Origin: JBIYSM02 sp044759095
Lineage (GTDB): Bacteria > Bacillota > Bacilli > Brevibacillales > Brevibacillaceae
DNA length: 17,814 nucleotides
Reading direction: 5' to 3'
Assembly: GCF_044759095.2 (NCBI RefSeq)
Contig: NZ_JBIYSM020000060.1
Coordinates: 1 to 17,814, forward strand
Made by a program: the position numbers and the translations under genes. The notes below the pieces were generated by a model. That model did not search any database. It saw only the letters and a list, made by a program, of their open reading frames with translations, and was not told the origin of the DNA. This document shows positions 7,395 through 14,600 of this stretch, in pieces (positions within the stretch are counted from its first letter, which is position 1; each line of letters starts with the position of its first letter).

Positions 7395-8159
7395 CTATGC
7401 TTTTTCTTTGACGGCCAGAATGCGGATGCGCTTGTAGTCCGCCACCCAACTTCCGTCCTGAAAGAGGGTAGACCTTAGCGTTTCGGCGATCCGTTCGCAG
7501 GCACGCTCCTTTTGTTCCAACGACATCTCTTGAAAAAACACGCCTGCGAAGGAGTCGAGCCAGTGTCGGATGCCCCGTTCCCCGTCGGAAAGCTGGGTCG
7601 GACGGTCAAAATGGTTGGCCCTCACAAGCCGAAACCCGTTTTGCTCCAGCAGCGCGCCGTATTCGCCGATGCTTGGGAAATACCAAGGATTCCGTCCCTT
7701 CGCGTCGATCCCGACTTCAGCCAAAACTGCCTCGATTGCTTCGACGATACTGCCCACGTTGCCTTTTCCGCCGAATTCTGCCACAAAGCGACCACCCGGC
7801 CGCAGCGCATGACGAACGGTACGGATTACCGCTTCCGGCCGCTTCATCCAGTGCAGTGCGGCATTGGAAAAAACACCGTCAAAGGATTCTTCACTCCGGT
7901 ACGTCTCTGCGTCGGCAACGAGGAAGCGCAGAGACGGGTATTTTTCACGAGCCAGCTCGATCATCGCCGGCGAAAGATCTATTCCCGTTGGTACTGCTCC
8001 CGCTTCAGCCAGTTCATTCGTCAAGTCTCCCGTACCGCAGCCAAGATCCAGAATCGCTTCCCCCGGAGCGGGACCAAGCCAGTCGAGCAGTCCCTTTCCC
8101 AGTTGGGAGACAAACTGCATATTGTCGTCATACAATCGGGCATTCCATTGCTGTACCAT
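7395..8159 (-). CDS. Class I SAM-dependent methyltransferase
   Basis: The product has 254 residues. The Rossmann-fold SAM-binding motif I, ILDLGCGTGDLT, is at about residues 36-47, followed by the acidic motif II GIDLSPAM, VADAETY, and the FDGVFSNAALHWM segment (motif IV) near residue 95-105. ALRPGGRFVAEFGG is the motif VI-like strand. The first half is the methyltransferase-11/25 fold. The overall pattern resembles trans-aconitate methyltransferase-like proteins, but the C-terminal part that sets the substrate is not diagnostic. ATG 8159 is preceded by GGGAGAGTGAAGAGGA. It is a single-gene unit on the minus strand, convergent with the carboxypeptidase gene, with only 10 bases and no evident terminator between them. 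Confidence 0.85.
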   Translation of the reverse strand: MVQQWNARLYDDNMQFVSQLGKGLLDWLGPAPGEAILDLGCGTGDLTNELAEAGAVPTGIDLSPAMIELAREKYPSLRFLVADAETYRSEESFDGVFSNAALHWMKRPEAVIRTVRHALRPGGRFVAEFGGKGNVGSIVEAIEAVLAEVGIDAKGRNPWYFPSIGEYGALLEQNGFRLVRANHFDRPTQLSDGERGIRHWLDSFAGVFFQEMSLEQKERACERIAETLRSTLFQDGSWVADYKRIRILAVKEKA

Positions 8160-8279
8160 TCCTCTTCACTCTCCCGTATTCGTGTCCCTGCAGGGGCCTT
8201 TTTTTCTTTTTACCAGCCTTGTGTAAATAAGTCCAATCTATAAAAAGTATCAATCAGATAGGAATAGACTATAGGAAAC

Positions 8280-8313
8280 GCAAAAAAGACCCCGTTACGG
8301 CAACGGGGCGGTC
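8280..8313 (-). terminator. Terminator of the 50-residue protein gene
   Basis: Read on the minus strand, GACCGCCCCGTT and AACGGGGTC form a GC-rich hairpin around a GCCGT loop, followed by TTTTTTG. It begins three bases beyond the stop at 8316, which supports that small ORF as a real, separately terminated gene. Confidence 0.8.
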
Positions 8314-8315
8314 AG

Positions 8316-8468
8316 TCAGATCCAGTCTCGATACAGAATGGTGACAGGGGTGTAGTCGTTGTTTTCAATCTCCTCGGGGGTAGCCTCTTCATCCAGCGCG
8401 TCCATCTCCATCCCGGGGGCGATGGTGGGCTCGTGCTTTGCCTTCTTGTCGTCACTTTGTTTTTCCAT
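8316..8468 (-). CDS. Small acidic hypothetical protein (50 residues)
   Basis: This short ORF is read from ATG 8468, with an excellent AAAGGAG nine bases upstream, to TGA 8318-8316, and a strong terminator follows at once. The product begins MEKQSDDKKAKHEPT and ends NNDYTPVTILYRDWI. It is strongly acidic (a DALDEEATPEEIENND stretch in the middle) with a lysine-rich start, and has no cysteine, membrane segment or signal peptide. The family is not recognised. The codon use looks ordinary and the gene has its own start and stop signals, so it is probably expressed. It is divergent from the phosphodiesterase gene at 8612. A longer ORF in another frame over the same bases (8312-8512) encodes an Arg/Pro-rich nonsense-like product and is rejected in favour of this one. 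Confidence 0.7.
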   Translation of the reverse strand: MEKQSDDKKAKHEPTIAPGMEMDALDEEATPEEIENNDYTPVTILYRDWI

Positions 8469-8611
8469 GGGGATTTACTCCTTTCCACAGGTATCCCTTC
8501 TAGCGTTTGCAAGGCTGGAAAAACTATACGACAGCTGTGAGAACGGTCAGATGGCTAAGAAAAGGCTGGGTGGACACAATATGGGAAAACGTTCCGGGAG
8601 GCTTTCATTCA

Positions 8612-10177
8612 ATGCTGAGGAGTAAACTTGGCCGGTTATCCCTGATCGCGATCCTGCTTGGCACTGTGTTCGGATCTGCCTGGGTACAGTCCGGTCAACT
8701 TCACTGGACAGAGGAACGCATCCATACCTCCGGGTTGGCAGCAAAACGTAAAGTGATACTTTTGCTGATCGATTCGATGCTCTCCCGCTCGCTGGAGCAG
8801 CTGGTCATGAGAAACGAAGCGCCTGCCCTGGCGTTTTTGATGAAAAACGGGCTGTATCGACGGGATGCGATCAGTTCGTTTCCGACCATGTCTGTCACCA
8901 TTGACAGCACGATTTTGACCGGTACCTACGCGGACCAGCATCATGTGCCGGGACTGCTCTGGTTCAACCAATCGGAAAAACGGATGGTCGATTACGGAGA
9001 CGGGATGCGAATCGTCTGGAAACCGGGTCTGCCCCAATGGTTTGAAGACAGCTTTTTTCACTTGAATCATCTCCATTTGTCCAAAAAAACAAGAACGCTG
9101 CATGAAGAATTGTCCGCCAAAGGGTTCACTACCGGATCGATTAACGGTTTGCTTTATCGCGGACAACAGGGACATCATTTTGGCATCAAGGGGATGTACA
9201 CGGTGCGGCTGCAGGGACCTGATCTGCTAGCCCTCGGTGCGCTTTCCAGAGTGACCGACGACTATTTGCCGACCAGCCCATTTCGCTCCATGGGCATGAA
9301 CAGCGATTACACCGCTCGGAGCCTGATCAGCTTGATCAAGGAAAACCGACTTCCTGACGTGACCCTGGCCTATTTTCCCGACATGGACGGCGACCTGCAT
9401 AAATACGGTCCTGCCTTTTTGGAAGGACTAAAAAAAGTGGAGGTTCAGCTCCAGCACATACTGAACGCTTTTGGCAACTGGGAGGATGCATTGCGACAGC
9501 ATGTGTTTCTGCTGATGGGTGACAGCGGGGTGACCGCAACTGGAACCCGGCGGGAAACGGCGTTAATCGATCTGGAAGAGACATTGTCCGGGCTCCGCCC
9601 CTACCGCTTGGGTGAGGAGCTGCAGCCGACAGATGACGTGGCGTTTGCGGTTAACGGGCGCATGTGCTACGTCTATTCGCTGTCGGAGCGGGCTCCTCTT
9701 CCGGCTATGATCGATCGGCTGAAGTCGGATGAACGAATTGACCTGATTGCGTGGCAGAAAGACGAATGGACCCATGTCCGGCAGGGCGGGAGAGAGCTTC
9801 GTTACCGATCGGGGGCGGAGCGAAGCGACACGTTCGGTAAGCGTTGGGATGTGCGCGGTGATTTTGGGGTGATGAATCTGAAAGTGCGACGGGAAGACAG
9901 CCGTCTGGTGTCCGATTCTCATCCGGACGGGCTTCGTCGGCTGCAGAGCGCCCTACGTTCACATGCCGGGCGTTTCCTGATCGCCACAGCGCGGCCGGGA
10001 GCAGAGTTTACTGCGGATGGAGCTCCGAATCATCCGGGCGGAAGCAATCACGGGTCGCTTGATGCCAGTGATTCGCTGGTCCCTCTTCTTATAGCTCCAG
10101 CGGGAGATGTACCTTCGCCGCCGGAGCGGCTGGTGGACGTCAAGCGATATATCATGTCGTTGCTGGAACCGAAATGA
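8612..10177 (+). CDS. Membrane-anchored alkaline phosphatase superfamily phosphodiesterase
   Basis: The product has 521 residues. An N-terminal signal anchor (about residues 9-25) places the catalytic domain outside the cell. The domain resembles type I phosphodiesterase/nucleotide pyrophosphatase: metal ligand Asp54 in ILLLIDS, the nucleophile region SSFPTMS (Ser89 or Thr92) leading into TILTGTYADQHHVPG, then FPDMDGDLHKYGP with Asp257 and His263, and a C-terminal metal-ligand motif GSNHGS with His480. The usual Asp-His-Gly motif appears as GDSGVT (Asp304-Ser305), so one expected metal ligand is missing or moved. Substrates of this family range from nucleotides to phospholipid-like esters; none can be assigned. 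ATG 8612 is preferred because GGGAGG precedes it and the basic start and anchor follow. The in-frame TTG at 8507 would add 35 odd residues. A strong terminator follows. Confidence 0.85.
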   Translation: MLRSKLGRLSLIAILLGTVFGSAWVQSGQLHWTEERIHTSGLAAKRKVILLLIDSMLSRSLEQLVMRNEAPALAFLMKNGLYRRDAISSFPTMSVTIDSTILTGTYADQHHVPGLLWFNQSEKRMVDYGDGMRIVWKPGLPQWFEDSFFHLNHLHLSKKTRTLHEELSAKGFTTGSINGLLYRGQQGHHFGIKGMYTVRLQGPDLLALGALSRVTDDYLPTSPFRSMGMNSDYTARSLISLIKENRLPDVTLAYFPDMDGDLHKYGPAFLEGLKKVEVQLQHILNAFGNWEDALRQHVFLLMGDSGVTATGTRRETALIDLEETLSGLRPYRLGEELQPTDDVAFAVNGRMCYVYSLSERAPLPAMIDRLKSDERIDLIAWQKDEWTHVRQGGRELRYRSGAERSDTFGKRWDVRGDFGVMNLKVRREDSRLVSDSHPDGLRRLQSALRSHAGRFLIATARPGAEFTADGAPNHPGGSNHGSLDASDSLVPLLIAPAGDVPSPPERLVDVKRYIMSLLEPK

Positions 10178-10203
10178 GGGGGGCATTTCCCCCCTGTTTT
10201 TTT
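10178..10203 (+). terminator. Terminator of the phosphodiesterase gene
   Basis: GGGGGG (10178-10183) and CCCCCC (10189-10194) form a perfect six-bp GC stem with a CATTT loop, and a run of seven T follows. It starts right after the stop codon. Confidence 0.85.
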
Positions 10204-10274
10204 GCCCATTCAGCAGGTATGATGTCATTATCTGCATGGATTTTTTCATATCCCGCTCTGGAAGGGGACTCTCG

Positions 10275-10703
10275 ATGGATAAAGTCATTCTTCGCGGACA
10301 CCATTTGCTTTGTGTCCACGGTTTTCGGGGCATGGGTTACAGCCCGGAGTTCGTCGCCAAAATGGGGGAAATTGTAGAGCGCATCCGTGACCCGAAACAG
10401 GATTTCCCCATTCAAGTCGTACGCGGTTTTGACGACACGTGTCAGGTTTGCCCGAACAAGGGAAAGGAGAAGTGCGAGGCGAACGGGGACTCGGAACAGC
10501 ACGTTCAGACGCTGGATCGCAACGTCATCAGGCACCTCGATTTAACGGAAGGGGCTGTCTACCTGAAGTCGGAACTGGTGGAACGGACCCGAACGCTCGT
10601 GGAACCGGATGATTTGGTTCACCTTTGCGAAGGGTGTTCGTGGTTTTCCTACGGTGTTTGCCAGGAGGGAATCGCCAGACTGAAAACAGGGGTAAATGGT
10701 TAA
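10275..10703 (+). CDS. DUF1284 domain protein (cysteine-rich, putative metal or Fe-S binding)
   Basis: The product has 142 residues. The N-terminal ILRGHHLLCVHGFRGMGYS is typical of DUF1284. Cysteines are grouped as one near residue 13, a CxxC followed by a further Cys (TCQVCPNKGKEKC) in the middle, and CEGCSWFSYGVC towards the end. This distribution fits an iron-sulfur or zinc site; the family's function is unknown. It has no signal peptide or membrane segment. ATG 10275 is chosen because GGAAGGGG lies about 7 bases upstream and the domain begins there; the longer in-frame reading from 10107 runs through the preceding gene and its terminator. It lies between two genes for exported proteins and probably forms its own unit. 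Confidence 0.8.
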   Translation: MDKVILRGHHLLCVHGFRGMGYSPEFVAKMGEIVERIRDPKQDFPIQVVRGFDDTCQVCPNKGKEKCEANGDSEQHVQTLDRNVIRHLDLTEGAVYLKSELVERTRTLVEPDDLVHLCEGCSWFSYGVCQEGIARLKTGVNG

Positions 10704-10719
10704 GAGAGGAAAGGCAAAG

Positions 10720-10733
10720 TTTTTGTCGAATAA
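10720..10733 (+). promoter_or_regulatory. Candidate Spo0A box
   Basis: TTTTTGTCGAATAA contains TTTGTCGAA, which agrees with the Spo0A binding-site core TGTCGAA known from Bacillus. It lies about 65 bases upstream of the GTG start of the secreted-protein gene, inside the short gap after the DUF1284 gene. No convincing -10 box was found beside it, so activation versus repression cannot be told. Confidence 0.4.
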
Positions 10734-10797
10734 AGACAGATGCCTGTTGCCATGACTGTGGGAACAGGGTGAGATGGGTATGAAAGAGGGACATCAA

Positions 10798-12834
10798 GTG
10801 AAGAGATTGTTTGTTTGCGCGCTTCTCGTGTGCCTGGCCATGAGTCAATCAACCTTGACCGGCGTTTCCCCTGCATACGGGGCCAACGTACCATGGAAGC
10901 GAATGACTCAGGCGCCAAAGCCTTTGCCAAAACCGGTACACCAGTTTATCAGTTTCAACGACTTTCAGGTGGTGGGTCTAAACAGTAACGGCTGGAATTG
11001 GGTGAAAAACGACGAATTTATCCTCCCGCCGGAAACACCGCTGGAAATTGATATCGTGCAAACGACCTATGCCAAGGGAATCAATGTAAGCAGCAGCTCG
11101 ATCTATCTGGATGGAGTGGAATTGCCCGAATTCCGCATGGAAAACAAGGCCAGTCAGCCGGCACTGCAGTGGAGTGTTCCGCGCTTCTCCATACCCGCCG
11201 GCAAATTGGCCCCGGGAGCACATATCCTTACCTTTGTCGTGAAAGACGCACAGCAAAAAAGCAGTACGGTTAACGTCAGGTTCATCGTAGAAGCGCTTCA
11301 ACACGCTAAAATTTACAGCGGTACAGCGGCAGCGGGAACGCCGATTCCAACCGGATCCACCGAGTCGATTCCCGGCTTGTCGGGTTCGAAGCGATATTAT
11401 GCCAGCAGTGCGGGAACGTGGAAGCTGTATCGGCAGGGAGCCGAGACCGAAATGAAAAAAGGCAGCGGTCAAAGCTTCTACACGGGTACATTGCCATCCG
11501 GCTTGTACGACCTGGTGTTTGAGCCAACCGATGTCAACTTGTCTCCATCGCGCTTTACTCTGCACGTAGGACTGACGGATATTTATCTCGGGATGGATGC
11601 CACGGGGCAGAAACTGACCCCCGGCCAAAAGATCACCGCCAAAGCAGCTCCAAGCACCGTACAGCTGTTCGCAGACTTGCCAGGCAGATGGTCGGTGAGC
11701 GGCACGGGACAGTCGATCAGAGACTCTCGACATTTTGAGGTGCAGCTGCCTGAGAAACTGGCAGGGATGACACTTACCGTTACCTATGAGCCCGAAGGAG
11801 GAAACTCCACGTCGATCAACACTCTGCGTATCGAAATCCCGGGCGTGCAAAATTCCTGTGCCCCGTCTCCCGGGGGGGCGACACTGGACATCATGATGCA
11901 GCAAAACGAGCGCTCCTCGCTGCGTATGGAAAAGGAAGACCTGACTTCTTCCAACAATACCGTCACGCTTTACCAGAAGCCGATCTACAAAATCTGGCTG
12001 ACGACGGCAGGCGATCACCTGAAATACGGCAGCGATAAGGACGCGGACGAAGGTCCGGGTGTATGGGCTGTGGACAACATGGTCGTCGACTCGTCCCGCC
12101 TGAACTGGGATCACACTGCCCTGGAGCTCTCCAGCTATTCGCCGGGGCGGTACAAGATCAACTACTACAGCAAGAAAGACCCAAACGTGTCATGGTGCGG
12201 CTATGTAAGGGTGTATGAAGATACCCCGCCGACTCCGTCCGCACCTGTCTGCGAAAGAGACGAAATCGGGGAAGCTCCCGCCCTTCTGCCGATCCGCCTG
12301 ACCGCAAGTGACGGCAGGCAGCTGAGTAATGGAGAAGTGGTGACGGTTCACTCCCTGCGAGCACTGGATGCATTTTCGAAAGTGTCACTCAGCGCCAATC
12401 ACGTCGTTCACCACGGCGTTATGAAAGTGAAAAAAGATGCCAGCAATAAAAAAGACAGGCGTTTTTTATGGGTACCGGATCTCCGGTGGGAGTACGGTAT
12501 GAACACGATCGGCGAGTATCATTACTACAGCGGCGGAAAAATCTTTTCTGAGAACGTCGTGAAGGTCGTCTACAACGACAGCAATACCTTGCGTACCTTC
12601 CGCCCCAAGCACGACAAGGAATCGGACGTCACAGCCTACGACGGCCTCGAATCAATCGATATGAAGGAGATTATCGCGGACAACGGGAACAAGCCTGGCA
12701 CCTATACCATTCATGTCACCCACAAGCTCGCATACCGTACGTGCGGCGTATATGCCCGCCTTTCTACCTTTGAGAAAGAAGTGGACACGGTCGAGCGCGA
12801 ACAGACCTTTTCTGCCACCTTTGTTGTAAAATAG
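10798..12834 (+). CDS. Secreted protein of unknown function, beta-rich, about 678 residues
   Basis: The product begins with a clear signal peptide: a basic VKRLF, a hydrophobic core, and a processing region near SPAYGA. The mature chain is rich in Thr, Ser, Gly and Val in alternating short strands, such as IYLDGVELPEF and GAHILTFVVKDA, and looks like a string of Ig-like beta-sandwich domains. Only four cysteines remain after the signal peptide, near NSCAPSP, WCGYV, PVCERDE and RTCGVY, possibly two disulfides. No catalytic motif, sortase signal, S-layer repeat or choline-binding repeat was seen, and I do not recognise the family. GTG 10798 is preferred, with GAGGG seven bases upstream and the signal peptide starting there; ATG 10774 or 10780 would add a short polar leader. 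A Spo0A-like box lies upstream and a terminator follows. Confidence 0.75.
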   Translation: MKRLFVCALLVCLAMSQSTLTGVSPAYGANVPWKRMTQAPKPLPKPVHQFISFNDFQVVGLNSNGWNWVKNDEFILPPETPLEIDIVQTTYAKGINVSSSSIYLDGVELPEFRMENKASQPALQWSVPRFSIPAGKLAPGAHILTFVVKDAQQKSSTVNVRFIVEALQHAKIYSGTAAAGTPIPTGSTESIPGLSGSKRYYASSAGTWKLYRQGAETEMKKGSGQSFYTGTLPSGLYDLVFEPTDVNLSPSRFTLHVGLTDIYLGMDATGQKLTPGQKITAKAAPSTVQLFADLPGRWSVSGTGQSIRDSRHFEVQLPEKLAGMTLTVTYEPEGGNSTSINTLRIEIPGVQNSCAPSPGGATLDIMMQQNERSSLRMEKEDLTSSNNTVTLYQKPIYKIWLTTAGDHLKYGSDKDADEGPGVWAVDNMVVDSSRLNWDHTALELSSYSPGRYKINYYSKKDPNVSWCGYVRVYEDTPPTPSAPVCERDEIGEAPALLPIRLTASDGRQLSNGEVVTVHSLRALDAFSKVSLSANHVVHHGVMKVKKDASNKKDRRFLWVPDLRWEYGMNTIGEYHYYSGGKIFSENVVKVVYNDSNTLRTFRPKHDKESDVTAYDGLESIDMKEIIADNGNKPGTYTIHVTHKLAYRTCGVYARLSTFEKEVDTVEREQTFSATFVVK

Positions 12835-12843
12835 AGGAGAGCG

Positions 12844-12870
12844 GCCCTTGCTTCAAGCGAGGGCTTTTTT
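12844..12870 (+). terminator. Terminator of the secreted-protein gene
   Basis: GCCCTTGC (12844-12851) pairs with GCGAGGGC (12857-12864), with one T-G wobble, around a TTCAA loop; six T follow. Confidence 0.8.
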
Positions 12871-12890
12871 CTCCAAATGAGGAGAAGGAA

Positions 12891-13088
12891 GTGTGCGTGG
12901 TGAGGGAAGAGATGCGGAACGTACTCGAAAAGTTCGGTTTTCGATTGGAAGGATCGCTGGTGAAGCACGAAAAGCTGGGGATCGTCAGGGAGGTTTCGGA
13001 ATTTCTCTGCTTCTCTTCATCGACTGAATTGGAAGATCATGTAAAACAGCTCCTGCGCAATCAGTGCAGGCTAAAGCGTCCGAAGTAA
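12891..13088 (+). CDS. Small hypothetical protein (about 62-65 residues)
   Basis: This short gene lies between a terminator and the EcsC-family gene. GGAGAAGGAA lies directly upstream, and three in-frame GTG codons (12891, 12897, 12900) are possible starts; the spacing suits 12891 or 12897. The product has an EEMRNVLEKFGFRLEGSLVKH start and a basic end (RNQCRLKRPK), with no membrane segment. It looks like a small alpha/beta domain but I do not recognise it. The stop TAA is two codons upstream of the next reading frame, and the ribosome binding site of that gene overlaps the stop, so the two are very probably translated together. Its reality rests on the start signals and this tight coupling. 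Confidence 0.6.
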   Translation: MCVVREEMRNVLEKFGFRLEGSLVKHEKLGIVREVSEFLCFSSSTELEDHVKQLLRNQCRLKRPK

Positions 13089-13100
13089 GGAGTGGGAAAT

Positions 13101-13916
13101 GTGGAGACGCGGGAAACATTGGAGCAGGCTTATTCGGAGATAGAGAAATGGGAGCGGGAGCAAAAAGACTTGTGGTTTTGGGAGAAGCTCGGCCGCCTGC
13201 CGTTCGTGCTGCTGGATCGGTATACACCTGCCGCGGTTCAGGAAAAACTGGGAGCGGCTGTGGACGAGATTGCCAGTTATCTGGAGCACGGCGGTACTTA
13301 CCTGGTCCAGGAAAAAGCCGTGTATGAGCGCTTCCAGCCGTACCTGCCGACAGGCACTGCAAGGGAGCCCCTCTCATCGACAGAGGTATCCAGACTCCCC
13401 CTGGCAACGATGGATGCGGTTGCACGAGACTTGCGCCATTCCCGTGCTGCGTTCGCCACCGTACAGGGAGCGACGACAGGCATTGGCGGCTTGTTCACGC
13501 TTGCGGTCGATATTCCGCTCCTGGTCGGCACTTCCCTCAAGGTGCTGCAGGAAATGGCCCTCTGTTACGGCTATCGGCCGGAGGAAAAGAGAGAGCGGAT
13601 GTTCGTGATTAAATGCCTGCAGTTCTCCTCCTCTGATATCGTCGGCAAAAAGGCGATCTTGGAGGAATTGGCCGCCTTTGACGCGCAAACCGTTCGCAGT
13701 CAGACTCTTGCGCAGCTGCAAGGGTGGCGGGAAGTGATTATGACTTACACCGAAAACTTTGGCTGGAAGAAGCTGTTCCAGATGGTGCCGATCGCCGGCA
13801 TATTGTTCGGGGCGTATTTGAATCGTTCCGCAGTTCAGGACGTGGCGGAAGCAGGCATGATGCTGTACCGCAAGCGCAGGATTTTGCAGCGTCTGAGAGA
13901 GCTGGGGGAATCCTAG
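13101..13916 (+). CDS. EcsC family protein
   Basis: The product has 271 residues. The central part is the EcsC domain: DAVARDLRHSRAAFATVQGATTG, then the glycine-rich hydrophobic GIGGLFTLAVDIPLLVGTSLKVLQEMALCYGY, the family's most conserved block, and a second hydrophobic stretch (MVPIAGILFGAYLNR) near the C-terminus. EcsC is the third gene of the B. subtilis ecs ABC-transporter operon, but stand-alone family members like this one have no defined role. The N-terminal 40 residues are charged and helical (EQAYSEIEKWEREQKDLW). GTG 13101 is preferred because TAAGGAG ends eight bases upstream; GTG 13092 would sit inside that site. Its stop overlaps the end of the decayed GNAT gene on the other strand by a few bases (CTAG). 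Confidence 0.82.
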   Translation: METRETLEQAYSEIEKWEREQKDLWFWEKLGRLPFVLLDRYTPAAVQEKLGAAVDEIASYLEHGGTYLVQEKAVYERFQPYLPTGTAREPLSSTEVSRLPLATMDAVARDLRHSRAAFATVQGATTGIGGLFTLAVDIPLLVGTSLKVLQEMALCYGYRPEEKRERMFVIKCLQFSSSDIVGKKAILEELAAFDAQTVRSQTLAQLQGWREVIMTYTENFGWKKLFQMVPIAGILFGAYLNRSAVQDVAEAGMMLYRKRRILQRLRELGES

Positions 13917-14172
13917 GAGCGGCTTGTCCAATCTTCATAAGTCATGGCGAAGATCAGATGGTCCTCCCATACCCGTATCCTGTTCCGCATTCAAAATCTC
14001 GAATGGCGGCCGCGATAAACTCCTGCTGCGCTTCCAGTGTGTAGTGGGAGGGAGGGCGGATCGGTTCAAACGGAAGAAAAAAATCTCGATTGCGAAGACG
14101 CAGCTGCAACAATGGGGCTGCGTCCTCGCTTTTGTATCCCCTGACGTAAAGCTGCTCGCTCGTCAACTGCAT
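13913..14172 (-). pseudogene. GNAT acetyltransferase (RimJ/RimL type) with internal deletion
   Basis: From ATG 14172, with AAAGGA nine bases upstream, the frame encodes a normal RimJ/RimL-type beginning: an LYVRGYKSEDA strand, then LLQLRLRNRDFFLPFEPIRP, then an alpha-helical stretch ending GTGYGYG. It stops at 13954 after 72 residues. Immediately after, in another frame, lies a typical C-terminus of the same family, VWEDHLIFAMTYEDW, ending at TAG 13915-13913. The middle of the protein, which carries the acetyl-CoA binding site, is missing (about 95-100 residues against the usual 180 or so). The join falls in GGGTATGGGA (13974-13965), which could have been a short repeat in the intact gene. 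The truncated product cannot be an active acetyltransferase. Confidence 0.75.
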
Positions 14173-14282
14173 GGTATCCATTCCTTTCAAAAAAGATGGG
14201 GCTTAAGTGTATCACTGATCCCTTACGGATGAAAAGTGAAAATTGTCGAACTAGGAAATTTTCGAAGAAATCGCGAGTGCAG

Positions 14283-14311
14283 TTGCCACACTCGGAGGAT
14301 TTTGGTACAGT
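14283..14311 (+). promoter_or_regulatory. Sigma-A promoter of the dap operon
   Basis: TTGCCA (14283-14288, five of six consensus bases), a 17-base spacer and TACAGT (14306-14311, four of six) would start transcription near 14318, just before the aptamer begins. The spacing to the riboswitch supports the call. Confidence 0.6.
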
Positions 14312-14324
14312 TAAAAGCAATTCC

Positions 14325-14520
14325 ATATGGTCATCCTAATAGAGGTGCGCAGCGGATGAGTACGTCATTTTACGGGTCGCGGGGAATCGACAAAAGGACG
14401 GAAAGGCCAATGCGCCGAAGCTTTGACTGCATCCCCGGGCAGTGGAAGCTGGGGTTCTCGTGAACAACGATCGCCCTGTCATGAAAGGCTTGCTTTCATG
14501 GAGCGCTATTGAATGATTTG
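14325..14520 (+). ncRNA. Lysine riboswitch (L-box) aptamer
   Basis: The leader carries the conserved lysine-aptamer elements in order: AGAGGTGCGC, a GATGAGTAC loop-E-like segment, the GGAATCGACAAAAGGA region, GGCCAATGCGCCGAAGC, a CTGGGG segment, and GTCATGAAAGGCTTGCTTTCATGGAG with the following GCGCTATT. The basal helix P1 is TCAT-TAATAG near 14331-14342 pairing with CTATTG-AATGA near 14505-14515. The arrangement matches the B. subtilis lysC leader. Bound lysine should stabilise P1 and favour the downstream terminator, shutting off the dap genes. The exact ends are approximate. Confidence 0.92.
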
Positions 14521-14535
14521 CTTGCAGCTTGAAGA

Positions 14536-14570
14536 GCAATGAGTACTAGCGTTCTACTCATTGCTTTTTT
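14536..14570 (+). terminator. Riboswitch-controlled terminator
   Basis: GCAATGAGTA (14536-14545) pairs perfectly with TACTCATTGC (14555-14564), and six T follow. TTGCT near 14517-14523 could pair with AGCAA at the base of this hairpin, an arrangement suited to an antiterminator formed without lysine. Confidence 0.88.
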
Positions 14571-14600
14571 GCTATACCCATTTCAAAGGAGGACATCCCA

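Larger units (their letters stand above)
14191..14600. other. 410-base intergenic region upstream of dapH
   Basis: This gap separates the decayed GNAT gene from dapH. It holds a Spo0A-box-like TTGTCGAA at 14243-14250, a sigma-A-type promoter at 14283-14311, the lysine riboswitch aptamer at about 14325-14520 and its terminator at 14536-14570. No credible coding sequence was seen; an ORF at 14236-14463 merely overlaps the promoter and aptamer. Confidence 0.8.

Noticed and set aside
8188..8210. CCCTGCAGGG palindrome followed by seven T
   Set aside because: It looks like a terminator but leaves no usable loop, and it lies in the 5' leader of the methyltransferase gene on the other strand.
8312..8512. 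66-codon minus-strand ORF overlapping the small acidic gene
   Set aside because: The product is Arg/Pro/Thr-rich and lacks a ribosome binding site; the 8316-8468 frame has AAAGGAG and normal composition.
10978..12114. Long minus-strand ORF (378 codons) opposite the secreted-protein gene
   Set aside because: It has no ribosome binding site and its product is a Cys/His/Arg-rich mix with no family features. The plus strand carries a signal peptide and ordinary protein composition, so this is a shadow.
14236..14463. 75-codon plus-strand ORF over the lysine riboswitch
   Set aside because: It covers the promoter and conserved aptamer bases, and has no ribosome binding site.
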